This document shows positions 5,363-7,583 of a stretch of 7,583 bases of DNA, in pieces. Within the stretch, counting starts at the first letter, position 1; the number at the start of each line of letters is the position of its first letter. Position numbers and translations under genes: made by a program. The DNA comes from Acidobacteriota bacterium (GTDB lineage: Bacteria > Acidobacteriota > Terriglobia > Terriglobales > Acidobacteriaceae). The notes below the pieces were generated by a model that worked only from the letters and a program-made list of their open reading frames with translations, had not been told where the DNA came from and did no database searches. The DNA is taken from NCBI GenBank assembly GCA_021846065.1, contig JAJZCP010000064.1, positions 1-7,583 of the forward strand. The letters are read 5' to 3'.

Positions 5363-7027
5363 ATGGTTCGCCCATGGCACGTGAAATACGCTACCAAGTA
5401 CGCATGGATACTGGCGGTCCCCGCCCTCCTCTCGGGAATTGCCTTCGCCGCAACCACACACAAGTCCCATGGGCAGTCTTCTCCCCCGGTCGCCGCAAAA
5501 ATGGGAACCACATGTATTTACACCGCTGGCCCCAAGGCCGGAACCACCCACGATTACGCTCCCATGCAGATGCCTGTCGATTCCGCTTGCAGTGACGGCG
5601 CGGGCAGCACTGGCGTCATCCTTCCCATGGCCTCCACGAACGAGGAAATGGGTACCGTGTGTAAATTTACCGCCGGTCCACGTTCGGGCGATACCCAGGA
5701 CTACTCGCCCATGCATGCTCCGCTGAACACGGCATGTACCGACGGCTCGGGCAGCACGGGCGTAATCGTCGGCACCCCGCCGAAACCGGCGAAGGAAGCA
5801 ATTCCCGAAACTTCGGTCGATCCGCAAACGGGAACGACATGCGGATTCACCAGCGGGCCGAAGTCCGGCACCACCCACGACTATGCGCCCATGCAGGCGC
5901 CGCTCAACATGCCATGTACCGACGGTATGGGGAGCAGCGGCGTCATCGTCGCGACTCCGGCAAAGTCGAACATGGGCTCCATTTGTAAGTTCACCGCAGG
6001 CGCGAAAGCCGGCACCACGCACGACTATGCGCCCATGCATGCGCCGCTCAACTCGCCTTGCGACGACGGCGCGGGCAGCAGCGGAGTCATCGCCGCAGCC
6101 GCTCCGGTTGTGAAAACCGGCACGGTCTGCAAGTTCACGGCGGGACCGAAGGCCGGCACCACGCACGATTACGCTCCCATGCACGAGCCGATCGACACTG
6201 TGTGCGATGACGGCGCGGGTAGCAGCGGAGTCATCGTTGCGGCCGTGAAGGTCGGCTCTGTTTGCAAGTTCACGGCGGGGCCGAAGGCGGGTACGACGCA
6301 CGATTACGCCCCCATGCATGCTCCGCTCGATACTGTGTGCGATGACGGCGCGGGCAGCAGCGGTACCATCGTTGCGGCCCCGAAAGTAGGCTCCGTATGC
6401 AGCTTTACGGCAGGGCCGAAGGCGGGCAGCACGCACGACTACGCCCCCATGCATGCTCCATTGAACACGCCATGCGATGACGGCGCAGGCAGTAGCGGCA
6501 CCATTGTCGCCGCTGCTCCCACGACCGGCACACCTGGTGCATCTCCGGCGAATTCTGCAACTCCAGTCAGCTCTTCGGGTGGGGCTGCCGGTGCGCCGTC
6601 CGCTGCTTCTGCGGCGGCTGTTGCCGGAGCGTCCAGTGCGGCGGCGCCCTCCAGCGCGGCCGCTTCGGGCGCTTCTCCCAATGCCGCTGCGGCCGAAACT
6701 GCCGCCGCTCCGGGGAGCGTAGGCTCGGTTTGCAAACTTACCTCCGGCCCGATGGCGGGGACCACGTATGACTTTGCTCCCATGCAGGCAGCGGTGGGTT
6801 CACCCTGCAATTATGGCTCGGAAAACACCGGAGTCATTATTGCCGGCAAAGCCAGGCCGCCGGCCCAGTCGGGACCCGCATCCAGACCGACCACAGGAGG
6901 CTCAGTCTGCAGTTTCACTTCGGGGCCGCTGGCCTTGACCACGCAGGATTTTTCCCCCAAGCGCGCCCCGCTCGGCTCCCCATGCAGCGATGGGCACGGA
7001 AGCAGAGGGGTCATCGTCGAGCACTGA
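5363..7027 (+). CDS. Exported protein with nine 40-residue two-cysteine repeats
   Basis: The product is 554 residues; AAGGAG at 5351-5356 lies six bases before the ATG. Residues 1-29 look like a Sec signal peptide (basic start, WILAVPALLSGIAFA core, likely cut after AFA at residue 29); there is no lipobox. The mature protein has nine modules at residues 48-87, 97-136, 157-196, 205-244, 253-292, 298-337, 343-382, 454-493 and 513-552. Each module has Cys at positions 4 and 29, and these 18 are the only cysteines in the protein. Most modules carry GPKAGTTHDYAPMHAP around positions 9-24, then DDGAGSSG at about 30-37. An Ala/Ser/Pro-rich linker (383-453) separates modules seven and eight; the last two are the most diverged. 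There is no membrane anchor or recognised enzymatic motif, and the chain ends two residues after the last module. A disulfide within each module is likely after export (inference). I recall shorter hypothetical proteins with one or a few similar C-x-F-T-x-G-P modules, but no function. Confidence 0.9.
   Translation: MVRPWHVKYATKYAWILAVPALLSGIAFAATTHKSHGQSSPPVAAKMGTTCIYTAGPKAGTTHDYAPMQMPVDSACSDGAGSTGVILPMASTNEEMGTVCKFTAGPRSGDTQDYSPMHAPLNTACTDGSGSTGVIVGTPPKPAKEAIPETSVDPQTGTTCGFTSGPKSGTTHDYAPMQAPLNMPCTDGMGSSGVIVATPAKSNMGSICKFTAGAKAGTTHDYAPMHAPLNSPCDDGAGSSGVIAAAAPVVKTGTVCKFTAGPKAGTTHDYAPMHEPIDTVCDDGAGSSGVIVAAVKVGSVCKFTAGPKAGTTHDYAPMHAPLDTVCDDGAGSSGTIVAAPKVGSVCSFTAGPKAGSTHDYAPMHAPLNTPCDDGAGSSGTIVAAAPTTGTPGASPANSATPVSSSGGAAGAPSAASAAAVAGASSAAAPSSAAASGASPNAAAAETAAAPGSVGSVCKLTSGPMAGTTYDFAPMQAAVGSPCNYGSENTGVIIAGKARPPAQSGPASRPTTGGSVCSFTSGPLALTTQDFSPKRAPLGSPCSDGHGSRGVIVEH
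5504..7018 (+). repeat. Nine 120-bp coding tandem repeats
   Basis: The units are at 5504-5623, 5651-5770, 5831-5950, 5975-6094, 6119-6238, 6254-6373, 6389-6508, 6722-6841 and 6899-7018. All are exactly 120 bases; only the spacers vary. Units five, six and seven start exactly 135 bases apart with matching five-residue spacers (AAVKV, AAPKV), and are the most alike, which points to recent local duplication. Many differences between units are silent. The region 6509-6721 is the Ala/Ser-rich linker and contains no unit. Confidence 0.95.
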
Positions 7028-7077
7028 TATTGCACGGTTCTTGGTGTGGGGCGCTGCCGCAGGACTCACGCGGTTTG

Positions 7078-7124
7078 AAAAGTCCAGGATGGTTTTCGGC
7101 ATGACGCTTTTTGAGAAGCCTGGA
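7078..7124 (-). terminator. Possible terminator of the receiver-like gene
   Basis: On the minus strand, downstream of the stop at 7129, TCCAGG (7124-7119) can pair with CCTGGA (7088-7083) as a 6-bp stem closed over 30 bases, with an inner GCTT/AAGC pairing possible, and CTTTTC follows at 7082-7077. The long loop and short T-run make it weak. For the convergent plus gene a separate small stem, CCGC (7057-7060) with GCGG (7070-7073), followed by TTTG, is the only candidate. Confidence 0.3.
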
Positions 7125-7128
7125 AGTC

Positions 7129-7583
7129 TCAACCTGCGGGAGGATTTCGCAGCATTTTCCGCAGCGAGTCGGCCAGTTCGACGATCTGCTGCAACTTCAC
7201 CGCTGCGCCGGCGGGAAGGGCCGGCTCGGCCAGTACAAGTTGCGTCTGCAGCAGCAGTCCTGTAATGGCGGTGTTCATCTCGCCTTCCATCAACTGTGCC
7301 GCGGCCCGCATCGCCAGCGACAGTTCCCGTTCCCGCCGCTGCATCGCGGCGCGCACCTCGCGCAGCACTCGGTTGCAGCCGGAGATGCCGAGGTTCACCT
7401 GCAGCAGAACGGCCAGACCGGCCTGCTGCCACAACACCTCCGTTCCCGCAGGGTCCAACTCGACCAAGGCCTCATCCAGCACGATCACGGCATACTCCCG
7501 CCGCCGCAAACAGGCAAGTGCGGCGCGACGGTTCTGCGCCAGTTCCACGCCGAGACCCAGTTGGCGGCCGATGGAGGAAGCGC
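7129..7583 (-). CDS. Receiver-like protein with degenerate histidine-kinase dimerisation helix (5' end cut by window edge)
   Basis: The frame is open to the right edge, so the 150 visible residues are the C-terminal part; the GTG at 7548 is internal, not a start. Visible residues 13-36 (ELAQNRRAALACLRRREYAVIVLDEAL) resemble the alpha2-beta3 part of a response-regulator receiver, with D36 in the phospho-acceptor place. Residues 55-80 (GLAVLLQVNLGISG, then a helix) would be beta4 onward, but the conserved Thr/Ser and Lys of active receivers are not evident. Residues 82-145 form two helices like a DHp hairpin: EGEMNTAITGLLL aligns with the HELRTPLTAIL-type H-box, but the histidine position holds Gly100. 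Signalling by phosphotransfer from this helix therefore looks impossible; a dimerisation or scaffold role is more likely. I recall similar uncharacterised proteins in Acidobacteriota. It converges with the repeat-protein gene, with 101 bases between stops. Confidence 0.7.
   Translation of the reverse strand, partial: ASSIGRQLGLGVELAQNRRAALACLRRREYAVIVLDEALVELDPAGTEVLWQQAGLAVLLQVNLGISGCNRVLREVRAAMQRRERELSLAMRAAAQLMEGEMNTAITGLLLQTQLVLAEPALPAGAAVKLQQIVELADSLRKMLRNPPAG

Noticed and set aside
5342..6454. 370-codon minus-strand frame with a repetitive translation
   Set aside because: Its repeats only mirror the plus-strand modules. The plus frame has a signal peptide, a ribosome site and fully conserved cysteines, with silent changes between units; the minus frame has none of these.
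5504..7018. CRISPR array or non-coding satellite
   Set aside because: The 120-base units are in frame, differ by silent changes and encode conserved cysteines; units are far longer than CRISPR repeats and spacers are not unique 30-40-mers.

Overview
This is a GC-rich bacterial window with eight genes, two of them cut by the window edges. The style of the proteins (a short Mrp ATPase, a small TPR protein, a stand-alone Lon N-terminal domain protein, a ChlI-like AAA+ ATPase paired with a von Willebrand A protein) most resembles Acidobacteriota of the Terriglobia type. That assignment rests on remembered family resemblance; no rRNA or other marker is present. There is no tRNA, rRNA, CRISPR array, insertion sequence or phage gene, and gaps between genes are short (largest about 209 bases), so this looks like ordinary chromosome plus one unusual secreted repeat protein.

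Left part, minus strand (1-1033): a hotdog-fold acyl-CoA thioesterase is followed 35 bases downstream by an Mrp/NBP35-type iron-sulfur carrier ATPase that runs off the left edge. The two are probably one transcription unit. A divergent control region (1034-1242) separates them from the plus-strand genes. It holds one plausible sigma70-type promoter in each direction and a perfect 11-bp inverted repeat, arranged so that each divergent leader carries the same word (AAAGGTTCCCC) in its own reading direction.

Centre, plus strand (1243-5177): four genes in a row, namely a two-TPR mini-protein, a stand-alone Lon substrate-binding domain protein, a ChlI/MoxR-like AAA+ ATPase and a VWA-domain protein with an intact MIDAS metal site. 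The last two are 43 bases apart and form a classic ATPase plus VWA pair, the arrangement used by magnesium chelatase (I and D subunits) and by MoxR/VWA chaperone pairs that insert metals or remodel enzymes. No client enzyme lies next to them here. After the VWA gene there are three short hairpin and T-tract units in succession (5216-5293), which probably end the operon.

Right part: a 554-residue exported protein (5363-7027) consists almost wholly of nine copies of a 40-residue module, each with exactly two cysteines, with an Ala/Ser-rich linker between copies seven and eight. This is the most unusual gene in the window. It converges with a minus-strand gene (7129 to the right edge) that looks like a receiver-like domain followed by a degenerate histidine-kinase dimerisation helix lacking the phospho-accepting histidine.

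Best candidates for something under-described: the nine-module secreted protein, the AAA+/VWA pair grouped with TPR and Lon-N proteins, and the shared word in the divergent promoter region.
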